Assembly (NCBI RefSeq): GCF_009193305.1
Contig: NZ_WBVS01000009.1
Span: 1 to 64,000, forward strand
Length of the DNA: 64,000 bases
Reading direction: 5' to 3'
Origin: Bifidobacterium cebidarum
Lineage (GTDB): Bacteria > Actinomycetota > Actinomycetes > Actinomycetales > Bifidobacteriaceae
Shown in pieces: positions 1 to 9,431 of the stretch; the first letter of the stretch is position 1, and each line of letters starts with the position of its first letter. The notes under the pieces are model-generated. The model had not been told where the DNA came from. It worked only from the letters and a program-made list of their open reading frames with translations, and ran no database searches. A program made the position numbers and the translations under genes.

Positions 1-668
1 TCAGTTATAAGGTGCAGCCCAGTCCGGACGGCCTGGCCCAGGCGTTCATCCTCGGCGAGGAGTTCATCGCCGGCGAGCCCTGCGCCCTCGTGCTCGGCGA
101 CAACATCTTCTACGGCAACGGCCTCGGCCGCACGCTGCGTAAGGCGGCCTCCGTGGAACATGGTGCCACCGTGTTTGGCTATTACGTGGATGATCCCGAG
201 CGCTACGGTGTGGTGGAGTTCGACGAGAACAAAAAGGCCGTCTCCATCGAGGAGAAACCGGAGCATCCGGCCAGCAACTACGCGGTGACCGGCCTCTACT
301 TCTACGACGAGCGCGTCACCGAGTTCGCCAAGCGGGTCAGGCCATCCGCTCGTGGCGAGCTGGAGATCACCGATTTGAACCGCATGTATTTGGAGGATGG
401 CTCCCTCAACGTACAGACCCTCGGACGAGGCTACGCCTGGCTGGATACGGGCACGATGGACTCCCTGTACGAGGCCGGCGAGTTCGTGCGCACCGTACAG
501 CGCGCCCAGGGCCTGCCCATCGCTGTTGCTGAGGAGATCGCGTACGAGAACGGCTGGATCAGCAAGGACGAGCTCCTCGAATCCGCCCAGCGCTACGGCA
601 AGAGCCCCTACGGCAAACACCTCAAAGACGTCGCCGACGGCAAAGTCATTGTAAAGCGGCAAGATTGA
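1..668 (+). CDS. rfbA: glucose-1-phosphate thymidylyltransferase, 5'-truncated by window edge
   Basis: Makes dTDP-glucose from dTTP and glucose-1-phosphate, the first step of dTDP-L-rhamnose synthesis, in the cytoplasm. The reading frame is open from base 3 and 221 residues are visible, so roughly the first 70-80 residues of a normal ~295-residue enzyme lie outside the window. Visible family signatures are [11 protein letters not shown] at the edge, VLGDNIFYG (nucleotide-sugar and metal-binding region), SIEEKP and the C-terminal AWLDTGT block. A GTG at base 12 is only an internal Val codon. The gene precedes a polysaccharide export locus, which fits rhamnose supply for a surface glycan. The identification is firm. 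Confidence 0.95.
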   Translation, partial: SYKVQPSPDGLAQAFILGEEFIAGEPCALVLGDNIFYGNGLGRTLRKAASVEHGATVFGYYVDDPERYGVVEFDENKKAVSIEEKPEHPASNYAVTGLYFYDERVTEFAKRVRPSARGELEITDLNRMYLEDGSLNVQTLGRGYAWLDTGTMDSLYEAGEFVRTVQRAQGLPIAVAEEIAYENGWISKDELLESAQRYGKSPYGKHLKDVADGKVIVKRQD

Positions 669-797
669 TTTTGACTGTGATATGTGGGCAGTTCGATAAG
701 TATTGAAGTATCGCTGTAACAATCTGTTTCGGCAGGGTTACTAGTAGGGTAAGACTACTATGCCAATGCTTCAGGCCTGTTGCACAAGGGAGGAACG

Positions 798-1601
798 TTG
801 AAGCTGTTTAGTAAGAGGAACCGTGTGCTATTGCATGAGCTGACGGTCACCGATTTCAAGTTGCGCTATCAGCAGTCTGCACTCGGTTACCTGTGGTCAA
901 TTCTTAAACCACTCATGCTTTTTGCTGTGATGTACGTCGTGTTTGCCAAGTTCTTGGCAATGGGCGGAGACATCCCCAATTATGCTGTCTACCTGTTGGC
1001 TGGTATCTCGTTCTGGACGTTCTTCGCTGAAGCAACGACACAAGGTCTTCAGGCTATTGTGTCGCGTGGTGATTTGATCCGTAAAATTAACTTTCCTAAG
1101 TATATTATCGTTCTTTCTGGAACGATTTCAGCGCTTATCAACTTATTCTTTAACCTTCTTGTGGTGCTGGTATTCGCGGTACTGACAGGAGTGAAATTCC
1201 GCTGGACTATCTTGTTGCTTCCATTCAACATTCTTGAAATGTACTTACTCGCATTGGGCATTGGCCTATTGCTGGGATCTCTGTTTGTGAAATATCGTGA
1301 CGTAGGATATCTCTGGGAAGTGGCCCTGCAGCTGTTCTTCTATGGAACGCCTATTATTTATCCAATTACGATGGTAAGTGCTACGCATCCGTTTATGGCA
1401 AAGTTACTGATGCTGAGTCCGATGGCGCAGGTTATTCAAGATATCCGATACAACTTAGTGACGGATTACACACAAACGTTGTGGTCTATGTGGGGGACTC
1501 CGCTTATTGGCTTGATTCCTGTAGGTATTGTGCTGATTGTATTAGCTTTTGGAGCTTGGTACTTCGGAAAGAGCTCTAAAAAGTTTGCTGAGGTGATGTG
1601 A
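798..1601 (+). CDS. polysaccharide ABC exporter, membrane subunit (Wzm/RfbD-like)
   Basis: ABC-2 type permease of about 267 residues that forms the membrane channel for lipid-linked polysaccharide or teichoic-acid-like chains. It has the short amphipathic N-terminus with the motif RYQQSALGYLWSILKP typical of this family, followed by about six hydrophobic segments. A TTG start at 798 is chosen because AGGGAGG lies five bases upstream; an in-frame TTG at 780 lacks such a site. It overlaps the region just before the ATP-binding subunit, and the two must work together. Codon use here is more AT-rich than in housekeeping genes of the window, as is common for exchanged polysaccharide loci. Confidence 0.9.
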   Translation: MKLFSKRNRVLLHELTVTDFKLRYQQSALGYLWSILKPLMLFAVMYVVFAKFLAMGGDIPNYAVYLLAGISFWTFFAEATTQGLQAIVSRGDLIRKINFPKYIIVLSGTISALINLFFNLLVVLVFAVLTGVKFRWTILLLPFNILEMYLLALGIGLLLGSLFVKYRDVGYLWEVALQLFFYGTPIIYPITMVSATHPFMAKLLMLSPMAQVIQDIRYNLVTDYTQTLWSMWGTPLIGLIPVGIVLIVLAFGAWYFGKSSKKFAEVM

Positions 1602-1603
1602 CG

Positions 1604-2854
1604 ATGTCTATCGATTCTAAGAATAATAAAGAAGTTGCAATCCAGGTTTCTCACGTTTCCAAAAGCTTTAAACTTCCGTTGGAAAGAGCATCTAGCCTGA
1701 AACAGGCTATTTTTAATGCAATAAGTGGGAAAAAAGGATACGAGGAACATCAGGTTCTTCGTGACATTAGTTTCACCATTAACAAGGGCGACTTCATTGG
1801 TATTGTCGGCAGGAATGGTAGTGGCAAGAGCACGTTGCTGAAACTGATGGCACAGATTTATTACCCGGAAAAAGGTGATATTACCGTTAATGGTGTTCTC
1901 GTGCCGTTCATTGAGCTTGGTGTTGGTTTTAGCCCTGAACTTACTGGTCACGATAACGTCTACCTCAATGGTGCTTTGATGGGTTTTTCCACAAAGGAAA
2001 TCGATGCTATGTATGACGATATCGTCGATTTTGCTGAGCTGGGCGAGTTCATGGAACAGAAAATCAAGAATTACTCCAGTGGAATGTTAGTCCGTCTTGC
2101 GTTCTCCATGGCGATTAGAGCTCAATCAGACATCCTTCTACTCGACGAAATTCTTGCTGTTGGAGATGAGGCTTTCCAACGCAAGTGTTATGCGTATTTT
2201 GCTAAGCTTCGTCGCGAGAAGAAAACCGTTATTCTTGTGACACATTCCATGGATTCAGTTCAGCGTTTCTGCAATCGTGCAATTTTGATTCACGATGGTG
2301 ATTTAAAAATTGATGGATCTCCACTGGAGGTTGCTCAAGCGTATCAAGAGCTCAACAATCAACGTCTTGATCTTGCGGATTTGGAGTCGCAATTCTCTGG
2401 TGCTAGTGATGAATCAGGACGTAATCATGAGCTAGAAGAAGCTAATCGGCAGCGTCGAGAAAATGTGGATATAGCCGTTTCTCATAGCATTAGTGCCGAC
2501 AAGCTTATATTCGATATTGATTTGATACCGAAGCGTACCTTGGAAGACGCCGTGCTGACGTTTGTGATTAATAGTGAAGTGGGTGAAATTGTTTTTCGTG
2601 TGGCGTCAGATGATAAAAACGTCAATCAACCTATAGATTTCACTGAAGGCCACGATTCGCACGTTCATCTTGAAGTCGATAATATCTTCCCCAACGGAAT
2701 CTTTTCCGTACAGGTTGCCGTCAAAAAAGCGGACCGTAGTGACAATTATCTGATGGCTAATAATGTGCTTCTTTTTGAGGTACATGCACCTGTTGATGTC
2801 AGCCAGAATTGGAAGCCTCCTTTCCGGTTCGCTGTTACTCCGAAAAAGGACTGA
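1604..2854 (+). CDS. polysaccharide ABC exporter, ATP-binding subunit with C-terminal glycan-binding-type domain (Wzt-like)
   Basis: About 416 residues. The nucleotide-binding domain shows Walker A GRNGSGKST at residues 69-77, the signature YSSGM, Walker B ILLLDEILAVGDE and the switch histidine in LVTHSMD. Residues from about 260 onward form a linker and a beta-rich tail (VLTFVINSEVGE onward) resembling Wzt C-terminal domains, which in studied systems recognise the modified end of the exported chain. ATG 1604 follows AGGTGA at a good distance; a GTG at 1598 overlapping the permease stop is an alternative. It pairs with the upstream permease. What the tail recognises cannot be read from the sequence. 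Confidence 0.9.
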   Translation: MSIDSKNNKEVAIQVSHVSKSFKLPLERASSLKQAIFNAISGKKGYEEHQVLRDISFTINKGDFIGIVGRNGSGKSTLLKLMAQIYYPEKGDITVNGVLVPFIELGVGFSPELTGHDNVYLNGALMGFSTKEIDAMYDDIVDFAELGEFMEQKIKNYSSGMLVRLAFSMAIRAQSDILLLDEILAVGDEAFQRKCYAYFAKLRREKKTVILVTHSMDSVQRFCNRAILIHDGDLKIDGSPLEVAQAYQELNNQRLDLADLESQFSGASDESGRNHELEEANRQRRENVDIAVSHSISADKLIFDIDLIPKRTLEDAVLTFVINSEVGEIVFRVASDDKNVNQPIDFTEGHDSHVHLEVDNIFPNGIFSVQVAVKKADRSDNYLMANNVLLFEVHAPVDVSQNWKPPFRFAVTPKKD

Positions 2855-2856
2855 TT

Positions 2857-4026
2857 ATGAAGTACGGCCTTTTCTCTTATGAGACCGAAAACATCGGTGA
2901 TGAGATTCAGAGCATTGCAGCCAGAAGATTTTTGCCACGCGTAGATAGTTATGTTGATCGCGATTATGTAGGTCAATGGGAACCGAAAGATGATATCAAA
3001 ATCATCATGAATGGATGGTATATGCATTCTCCATATGCATGGCCGCCTAAAACTTCGGTGATAGACCCATTATTGATTTCGATGTATATTGATCAGGCTG
3101 ATCAACGAGTGGGTGATGCATTTTTCTCAAGTGAAAGTATTGCTTATTTAAATAGTCATGGACCTGTTGGCGCAAGAGATTTGTCGACATTGGATTTTCT
3201 GAAGAAGCATGGAATCGATTCATATTTTTCGGGTTGCATGACGCTGACCTTGCAGGCTGATCCTCAAGTAAAGAAGCAGGATTTTGTCTTAGCGGTTGAT
3301 TTGCCGAAGCCTGTAGTTGAAATGTTGCGTAAGAAGACAAACCGTCCCGTAATCGAATCGTCTCCATATTTTGATGCCAATATGAGTCGAGATGACCGTT
3401 TTCAGTTGGCGGAGTATTTCCTATTCCTGTACCAGTCTGCGCATGCAGTTGTCACTACTCGTCTTCATGCCATGCTGCCATCGCTTGCTTTGGGAACACC
3501 TGTTTTTTTGATTATGGATCATCTCAAATATGATTCTCGACGGTATGCAGGACTCGATAATCTTGTTAATAAAGCTACAGATGTGGATTATTTGAATAAT
3601 TATGAATTATTCAATGTAGATAATCCGCCAGCAAATCCTGATGAATATCTCTCATTGCGAGAGAAACTAATAGCTAACGCGTCTGCCTTCACCGGCTTTA
3701 ACAATGATATAACATTCCGCACGGTCGACTTCTCAAACATAGCGACCAATACAGCATATGTGCGTCTTTTTACGCGTGGTTTCCATTCCCTGAATGAGGC
3801 ATTGCTATTAGCAGGAGATAAAGCTTGGTTGCAAGAAAAGTATGATGATTTGCAGGCCCGCTATGCTGATTTGCAGGTTCGCTATGATATTTTGCAGCAA
3901 CGCGATGCGAATGAGAGCAGTATGCTACGGGCACAAATTGATGCGATTTACCAATCTCGAACTTGGAAAGCAGGGCGGATGGTATCAGCGCCCATTCGTT
4001 TTGCCAGAAAAATTATTGGGAAGTGA
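2857..4026 (+). CDS. polysaccharide pyruvyl transferase family protein
   Basis: About 389 residues. The opening YGLFSYETENIGDEIQSIAA, the mid-protein TTRLHAMLPSLALGTPVFL and the spaced conserved Arg/His residues are characteristic of the polysaccharide pyruvyl transferase fold, which transfers pyruvate from PEP to sugars as a ketal. The last ~80 residues carry short heptad-like repeats (YDDLQARYADLQVRYDILQ) and end in a basic SRTWKAGR motif that is often seen at the tail of enzymes in polysaccharide loci. Start ATG 2857 lies two bases after the stop of the exporter ATPase, with AAGGA upstream, so it is operonic. The donor and acceptor are not known; a role in decorating the exported glycan is inferred. 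Confidence 0.8.
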   Translation: MKYGLFSYETENIGDEIQSIAARRFLPRVDSYVDRDYVGQWEPKDDIKIIMNGWYMHSPYAWPPKTSVIDPLLISMYIDQADQRVGDAFFSSESIAYLNSHGPVGARDLSTLDFLKKHGIDSYFSGCMTLTLQADPQVKKQDFVLAVDLPKPVVEMLRKKTNRPVIESSPYFDANMSRDDRFQLAEYFLFLYQSAHAVVTTRLHAMLPSLALGTPVFLIMDHLKYDSRRYAGLDNLVNKATDVDYLNNYELFNVDNPPANPDEYLSLREKLIANASAFTGFNNDITFRTVDFSNIATNTAYVRLFTRGFHSLNEALLLAGDKAWLQEKYDDLQARYADLQVRYDILQQRDANESSMLRAQIDAIYQSRTWKAGRMVSAPIRFARKIIGK

Positions 4027-4028
4027 AT

Positions 4029-5276
4029 ATGAGATATATTGTAGCTTTTTTCCAGTATCTTCGACATAATGGGCTAAAAGTAGCAGTGGCTCGTACTTTT
4101 AGTTTCGTCAAACGTAAAATCAAACGTACTCCTGTGGTCCAAAATGTTGCTGTCAAGCGTCCTATTGACGTGATGACGTCTGCTGAGGATGTTGTAGCAG
4201 CAGATTTTGTCGCTCATCCGTATCAAGCGCCTGCCAAGGTAGCGAAAGATAAACTCAATATCGGTTGGGTATTGTCTCCTATCAGCATTGGCAGCGGCGG
4301 TCAGCATACCATTGCGCGTTTTGCCAAGTCTCTGCAAGAACGTGGCCATAATGTCACATTCTTTATCTATGAGAGTATTGCTAAGCAGCCTGCAGAGTAT
4401 TCGCATCAGCTCCTTAAAGAGCATTTTGATATTGATGTGAAATGTGTGCCTGTCAAAGATATCGACAAGATTGATCTCGATGTGCTGTTTGCCACCGGCT
4501 GGGAAACCGCATATCCGGTATTCAATATGAAGACCAATGCACACAAGATGTATTTTGTGCAGGACTATGAGCCGTTGTTCTATGGCATGGGATCTAAATC
4601 AGTTCTCGCCGAAAACACATACCGCTTCGGTTTCTATGGCGTTACCGCTGGTCGTTGGTTGACCAAGAAAGTTGGTGAGTTCGGTATGCCGGCCGATTAC
4701 TTCGACTTTGGGGCCGATCTTGACATCTACAAGCCTAAGATCCAAACACCTAAAAAGAAGCAGATTTGCTTCTACGGTCGACCGGTCACCGAGCGTCGTG
4801 CTTTCGAAATCGGTGTACTTGCATTGGCGAAATTCCACCAGATGCATCCCGAGTACAAGATTGTATTCTTTGGATGGGATGTGTCCGACTACGACATTCC
4901 GTTCCCCTACGAGAATCGTGGCATCGTCAACCCTGCGCAACTTGCACAGATTTACCACGAATCCCAAGCATGCCTTGTGCTTTCCCTAACCAATGCTTCT
5001 CTGTTGCCGCTTGAGCTGCTTGCCGCGGGATGTGTGCCGGTAATGAATGACGGCGACAATAATCGCATGGTCATCGGTGAGAACCCTGATATCGTATATA
5101 CGCTTGATTCTCCGATTGAACTTGCTCACGGGCTCGACGAGGTTGTTAACGATCCGGATATCGAAGCACGTTGTCAGCGCATCTCCAAGCGAGCGGAAAG
5201 CTCCTCTTGGGATGCCTCGTACGATAAGTTCGAACAAATAATTCTCCGAGAGGCCACCACTCAGCATCATGACTGA
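4029..5276 (+). CDS. glycosyltransferase, WsaF-like (probable rhamnosyltransferase)
   Basis: About 415 residues, GT-B fold. Two halves are visible: an N-terminal Rossmann region starting LNIGWVLSPISIGSGGQHT and a C-terminal nucleotide-sugar domain with FYGRPVTERRAFEIG, VFFGWD and SLLPLELLAAGCVPVMNDGDNN. The latter pattern, with the conserved Glu, matches the WsaF-type rhamnosyltransferases of bacterial cell-surface glycan synthesis. The first ~70 residues are basic and may contact the membrane. ATG 4029 follows the previous stop by two bases, and the stop overlaps the next gene by eight bases. dTDP-rhamnose as donor is inferred from family and from the nearby rfbA. Confidence 0.78.
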   Translation: MRYIVAFFQYLRHNGLKVAVARTFSFVKRKIKRTPVVQNVAVKRPIDVMTSAEDVVAADFVAHPYQAPAKVAKDKLNIGWVLSPISIGSGGQHTIARFAKSLQERGHNVTFFIYESIAKQPAEYSHQLLKEHFDIDVKCVPVKDIDKIDLDVLFATGWETAYPVFNMKTNAHKMYFVQDYEPLFYGMGSKSVLAENTYRFGFYGVTAGRWLTKKVGEFGMPADYFDFGADLDIYKPKIQTPKKKQICFYGRPVTERRAFEIGVLALAKFHQMHPEYKIVFFGWDVSDYDIPFPYENRGIVNPAQLAQIYHESQACLVLSLTNASLLPLELLAAGCVPVMNDGDNNRMVIGENPDIVYTLDSPIELAHGLDEVVNDPDIEARCQRISKRAESSSWDASYDKFEQIILREATTQHHD

Positions 5277-6267
5277 TATCAAAGCCACCGTTTTTATTCC
5301 CACGTATTACGGCGAAGACAATTTGGATGAGTTATTCACTGCGCTGTCCACGCAGAAAGTTGATTTCGAATACGAAATTCTGGTGATTGATACCAGTTCC
5401 AAGGACCGTACTCCTGAAATCATTAAGTCTTGGGAGCCAAAGTTTAAACATTTCCGGTATGAGACCATTACCAAGCCGGAATTCTCGCATGGTCGAGTAC
5501 GCCAGCAGGCGGCTGAGAAGGCTCGTGGCGAATATGTTGTCTACCTCACTCAGGATGCGACGCCAGCTCATGACCGATGGCTGTATGAAATCATTCAGCC
5601 TCTAGAACGTTTCCCGCAGGTTGTTGGTGTCATGGGCAAGCAGGACCCCCGTGCTACTGCGTTGCCTCTGCTAAAAGAGGAAATCATTCGTACCTTCAAG
5701 CAGTTCGGGCCGGACTTTGGCACTACGCTGTTTTATGAGGATGATTTTATTGATTCGCAGCAGCTGTTCGATTTGGTAACGTTCTATTCCGACGTGAACT
5801 CCGCCGCACGTAAGTCTGTGTTGCTTGGTGATGTGCCGTATCAAGACATTCCATATGCCGAAGACCAGAAATTTGGTGAAGATCTTATTCGTCATGGTTA
5901 TATGAAAGCGTACGCGCCGCGTGCAAACGTATGGCATACGAATGAAATCAAACTTCGTGACTACAAGAAGCGCATGTTCGACGAAATCGTTGGTGTCCGT
6001 CGTGTGGGTAAAACGATGGATCCTATTTCTATCCCGTTTGTCATTAAACAAGTCATTCGAGCTGTAACACTAGGAAGTCTGTTCATTCTGAAAGATCACC
6101 AGTATACGTGGAAGCGCAAGCTCTATTGGTTGGCTCTCAATCCGCTGTTTGTTATTGAAAAGTGGAAAGGCGTCCGTGCTGCAATCGCCGTTGATCTGGA
6201 CGATGAACAAACGATTGTAAAGCAGTCGTTGGAAAGTAATGAGGCAATTGCTCACGGGAAACAATGA
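5269..6267 (+). CDS. glycosyltransferase family 2 (rhamnosyltransferase-type)
   Basis: 332 residues. The GT-A fold is evident from ATVFIPTYYGEDNLDELF, the donor-binding EILVIDTSSKDRT and YVVYLTQDATP, where an Asp-x-Asp-like acidic pair is replaced by QDA. The segment IPYAEDQKFGEDLIRHGY is the acceptor/catalytic-base region typical of bacterial rhamnosyltransferases. A hydrophobic stretch near residue 265 may be a membrane contact. The start codon lies inside the end of the preceding gene, giving translational coupling. It presumably adds a sugar to the repeating unit built by this locus; the exact linkage is unknown. Confidence 0.82.
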   Translation: MTDIKATVFIPTYYGEDNLDELFTALSTQKVDFEYEILVIDTSSKDRTPEIIKSWEPKFKHFRYETITKPEFSHGRVRQQAAEKARGEYVVYLTQDATPAHDRWLYEIIQPLERFPQVVGVMGKQDPRATALPLLKEEIIRTFKQFGPDFGTTLFYEDDFIDSQQLFDLVTFYSDVNSAARKSVLLGDVPYQDIPYAEDQKFGEDLIRHGYMKAYAPRANVWHTNEIKLRDYKKRMFDEIVGVRRVGKTMDPISIPFVIKQVIRAVTLGSLFILKDHQYTWKRKLYWLALNPLFVIEKWKGVRAAIAVDLDDEQTIVKQSLESNEAIAHGKQ

Positions 6268-6295
6268 TTTCGTTGTGATGAAAAGGATGAGGATA

Positions 6296-7609
6296 ATGAA
6301 AAAACTTGATAATTTCCTCAGGCGGTGGCCCATAACGGTTTTACCACTATTATGGGTACTATTTTCAATACTGAATGTGCTTGTAAATTGTATTCCGGAT
6401 CGATTGGTAAAAGGATCTATTGCGTCAGGGATTGCCCAGATAAAAACAGAAGGGGCACACCCATGGATTTTCTTCACACCGCAAAGTCAACTTGATAGTT
6501 TTACTGATAGCATTATGCTGCAGCAGTCGCAAAGAACGAGTAATTGGAATGCAGTAACAGCATATTTTACTAATCGAGAAAAATGGGTGAGTTTGGAAAG
6601 TAGCGCTATACATAATCCGGTTTATGCCGCTTTCGCAAATCAAGGATATCCCAGATACTGGCACGGATATGCTATTATTTTAAAACCATTACTAGTTTTT
6701 TTCAATTATAGTGCTATCCGTATTATTTCTTTTATTATTTTAGCTTTCTTAATTTGTATTGCTTTTGGCGTTGTAAAAGAAAGATTCGGAATTATCGCTG
6801 CTCTTTGTTTTACAACTACGCTGTCTCTGATTAATATATTTGCTGTACCGATGTCGTTGGTGTTTAGTCCTGTTACATATATTACATTGTCCAGTATATG
6901 TATGATTCGGATTTTTGATTCACAAGATTATCGTGTTCTTGCTTTCATGGTAGTTGGTGCAATCACTAACTATGTTGATTTTTTGACATTCCCTCTTCTG
7001 ACACTTTGTATTCCGCTCATTTTTTGCGTGATGCATGATGCGTTATGTGATACAACAACTTTATTCCGTCGTTTCTTTACAGTTATTTATTCTAGCTTAA
7101 TGTGGCTAATTGGATATTCTTCAACATGGATAATGAAATGGGTTATTTCTAGTCTTGTTATTCGTGAAAATGTCATTTCAGATGCAATTCACAGTATTAT
7201 GGTTAGAAGTGATACCGGTGGAGTTAATGAGGCCCATGGTGTGACTTTTAATAAAGCGGAGATTATTCAAAATAACTATAACTGCATTATGAGTAACGTG
7301 CCGAAAAGAATGGTTTTTCTGTTTTTCTTTGTAATTGTTTCTCTGCTGTGCTTGAAGTTCATAAAAGAGGGAGGCAATATTAGGATATTGGGGAGTAATA
7401 TATTGTCGGGGCTTCCTGTTCTGCTTATTGGCGTCGCTCCTATTGTGTGGTATGCAGTTTTAGCTAATCATTCTGCAATTCATATGGAATTTTATGCATA
7501 TAAAGATGCTGCAATTACTATCATGAGTCTTTTAATGTTTATTGTTCTCATGTTTGCTTCTCCTAATATAAAGAATCAACATCAGGATATTGACTTTAAA
7601 AATGGTTGA
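6296..7609 (+). CDS. polytopic membrane protein of the polysaccharide locus, function unknown
   Basis: About 437 residues with roughly ten hydrophobic segments, beginning right after a basic MKKLDNFLRRW start. A large extracytoplasmic loop between segments 1 and 2 contains the motif QGYPRYWHGY. I do not recognise the family; a glycan polymerase (Wzy-like) or lipid-linked sugar transferase are both possible given position and topology. ATG 6296 is preferred because GGATGAGGA precedes it; ATG 6278 and ATG 6239 (inside the previous gene) are in frame. The gene is visibly the most AT-rich coding stretch of the window, consistent with recent transfer. Confidence 0.7.
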   Translation: MKKLDNFLRRWPITVLPLLWVLFSILNVLVNCIPDRLVKGSIASGIAQIKTEGAHPWIFFTPQSQLDSFTDSIMLQQSQRTSNWNAVTAYFTNREKWVSLESSAIHNPVYAAFANQGYPRYWHGYAIILKPLLVFFNYSAIRIISFIILAFLICIAFGVVKERFGIIAALCFTTTLSLINIFAVPMSLVFSPVTYITLSSICMIRIFDSQDYRVLAFMVVGAITNYVDFLTFPLLTLCIPLIFCVMHDALCDTTTLFRRFFTVIYSSLMWLIGYSSTWIMKWVISSLVIRENVISDAIHSIMVRSDTGGVNEAHGVTFNKAEIIQNNYNCIMSNVPKRMVFLFFFVIVSLLCLKFIKEGGNIRILGSNILSGLPVLLIGVAPIVWYAVLANHSAIHMEFYAYKDAAITIMSLLMFIVLMFASPNIKNQHQDIDFKNG

Positions 7610-7718
7610 TATTTGTATCGGGATGTTGCTTTATAAAACTTTTTTAGAGTCTAATAAAAAGCTTTATAATTTGCAATTCCTATCGTGAACTGATTTTCGT
7701 ACATAAGATAGATATTGT

Positions 7719-7769
7719 ATAAGATAGGTATTGTGTAATCATGGAGTGATTGTGCAATACCTATCTTAT
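7719..7769. terminator. long stem-loop between convergent genes
   Basis: A perfect 15-bp inverted repeat (7719-7733 with 7755-7769) encloses a 21-base loop that itself contains AATCA/TGATT arms. It sits between the convergent membrane-protein gene (ends 7609) and the glycosyltransferase gene (ends 7772), so it can serve both strands. T-rich flanks are present on both sides. Confidence 0.65.
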
Positions 7770-7771
7770 GT

Positions 7772-8803
7772 TTATTTCATATTCTTAATTCGCCTATCGT
7801 AAATAGCTTTTTCCGATAGGCGAATTTGGCGTATCATTGCGCATTTGATTCTGTTTGAATTAGAGAGTTGTCTAATAAGCTCTTGAACAAGAATTTTATC
7901 GGATTCATATTGCTGATGATTGTGCGGTTCATGGATGTGTGGAGCTTTCGCTTCGGCGTGGAATTCACTGACTAGTGTGTAGTAGCTGCGCATCGGAGTT
8001 ACACCATGTCGTAAGCAGAGCTTGAAATTACTTGCGGAAGCTGTGATGTGATCATGATGGAACGAGAAGTCACTTTTTTGATGCGTCACAGATTCCGGGT
8101 GCTGCAGCCAGTTATAGAGATTGATATCGATATCTGCGACCTTATTTATCCGAACATATAGCTTTCCTGCAATCGCTGTATCCTGCGCATACATGCCTTC
8201 CGGGAAGCGGATGCCGTCCCAGAGTTCGCGCTTGTAGAGGCGGCACCAGTTGGCTTCATTGAAGTAGCGGGCCTCGGTATTGCGGCCGAGCTTATCGCCA
8301 ATCAGGCGCAAGCTCTTGCAGAACACGGTTTGGTAGGCGGCGAGCGGATGCTCGAATACGGTGATCTTGCCGGGTGTTTTGGCGCCTTGAGCAGCTTCGG
8401 CGGCCACCGTCTCCAGCTGGGAGACGCCGAACTGACGCCAGCGTGCCTTGCTCATATCCGCGCCGGTGCTTACGAGCGCGTGCAGCAGGTATTCGATGTT
8501 GCGGCGGTCAAGGATATCGTCGTTGTCAGAGAAGGCGATGTATTCGCCATGAGCCGCGTCCAAACCGGCATTCTGTGCCTTGGAAATACCGCCATTCGTC
8601 TGGTGAATCACTGTCACGCGTGGATCCTGAGCGGCGTAGGCATCGCAGATGGCTGGGCTGGAATCCTTGGCGCCATCGTCCACCAGAATCACTTCCAGAT
8701 TTGTATACGACTGCCCCAGAATCGAATCCACGCAGTAATGCAGGTATTCCTCGGCGTTATACACCGGCACAATGATGGAGACGAGCGGTTGAGACTGCGG
8801 CAT
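7772..8803 (-). CDS. glycosyltransferase family 2
   Basis: 343 residues, reading away from the rest of the polysaccharide locus. The GT-A domain is clear: VSIIVPVYNAEEYLHYCVDSI, VILVDDGAKDSSP and the metal-binding YIAFSDNDDIL (Asp-x-Asp) near residue 95. QDTAIAGKLY in the middle corresponds to the catalytic-base region. The C-terminal ~100 residues are less conserved. ATG at 8803 has TGAGGAAT directly upstream. It probably contributes to the same surface polysaccharide; its base composition is mixed, with an AT-rich 3' part. Donor and acceptor cannot be assigned. Confidence 0.85.
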   Translation of the reverse strand: MPQSQPLVSIIVPVYNAEEYLHYCVDSILGQSYTNLEVILVDDGAKDSSPAICDAYAAQDPRVTVIHQTNGGISKAQNAGLDAAHGEYIAFSDNDDILDRRNIEYLLHALVSTGADMSKARWRQFGVSQLETVAAEAAQGAKTPGKITVFEHPLAAYQTVFCKSLRLIGDKLGRNTEARYFNEANWCRLYKRELWDGIRFPEGMYAQDTAIAGKLYVRINKVADIDINLYNWLQHPESVTHQKSDFSFHHDHITASASNFKLCLRHGVTPMRSYYTLVSEFHAEAKAPHIHEPHNHQQYESDKILVQELIRQLSNSNRIKCAMIRQIRLSEKAIYDRRIKNMK

Positions 8804-8834
8804 GATTCCTCATATTCCTTGTATGAAGTCATCA

Positions 8835-8865
8835 CTTGTCCGGCTATGTCGTGGACGGACAAGTA
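8835..8865. promoter_or_regulatory. candidate operator upstream of HTH gene
   Basis: A perfect 9-bp inverted repeat, ACTTGTCCG (8835-8843) and CGGACAAGT (8857-8865) with a 13-base spacer, lies in the divergent region between the glycosyltransferase and the HTH gene at 8927. Its core CGGACAAG recurs at 9309 and 10805, around the other genes of this insert. Binding by the HTH proteins is an inference. Confidence 0.45.
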
Positions 8866-8926
8866 TACAAAAGCAGATTTTAATAAATAGTATTATATAG
8901 CTAGTTATTGAGTGTCGGAGGATAAT

Positions 8927-9307
8927 ATGGCTAATCGAACATACACATTGAATGAAGTGTCTGAAATGTCCGGCATTTCCCAAGCGGCGTTGGCCAAACG
9001 TATCGGTCGCGGTCGATTGCCTGCCACCAAAGATGCAAGCGGGCGTTGGATTGTGGACGAGGAGACCTATCGAAAGCTGGAAAAAAAGCAGGTTAACAAG
9101 TCTTTGCTTGAAGAAGCGATGTCGAGGAAGCTGGAGGATGAGTCAGATACTGCGGATGCTACCGGTGAGCTAGGTGTTTTGCAGCAGCGTCTCAAGCTCA
9201 AGCAATTTGAAATCGAGCACAAGCACGAGGAAATTGCCGCCATCGAAGAACAGGTGGCTCTGCTGAAAGAACTGATAGCGGCCAAAAAGAAACTAATGTC
9301 TTTGTAG
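8927..9307 (+). CDS. small helix-turn-helix protein with C-terminal coiled coil
   Basis: About 126 residues. The N-terminal ~50 residues (YTLNEVSEMSGISQAALAKRI, then a GRLPATKDASGRWIVDEETY wing) look like an excisionase/MerR-type winged helix-turn-helix. The C-terminal third (from LGVLQQRLKLKQFEIE) is a strongly predicted coiled coil rich in Glu, Lys and Leu, suggesting dimerisation. ATG 8927 is chosen because GGAGG lies five bases upstream. It is a paralogue of the protein encoded at 10135-10584 on the other strand, with which it shares domain order and a similar helical tail. A candidate operator lies just upstream. Function unknown; a local regulator is likely. Confidence 0.75.
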   Translation: MANRTYTLNEVSEMSGISQAALAKRIGRGRLPATKDASGRWIVDEETYRKLEKKQVNKSLLEEAMSRKLEDESDTADATGELGVLQQRLKLKQFEIEHKHEEIAAIEEQVALLKELIAAKKKLMSL

Positions 9308-9431
9308 CCGGACAAGAGTCAAAGACAATTGTGACACATGTTCGGTTGTCTCATACAAGCTTTATCCTTATAAGTACAGCATTCAGTTGCTGTTGAATTT
9401 TGCCAGTGCTTCTGCGGTTGCACTGGAAGTG

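Noticed and set aside
12..14. GTG as start of the first gene
   Set aside because: The frame is open to the window edge and preceding codons (SYK) match the RfbA family, so the gene begins outside the window.
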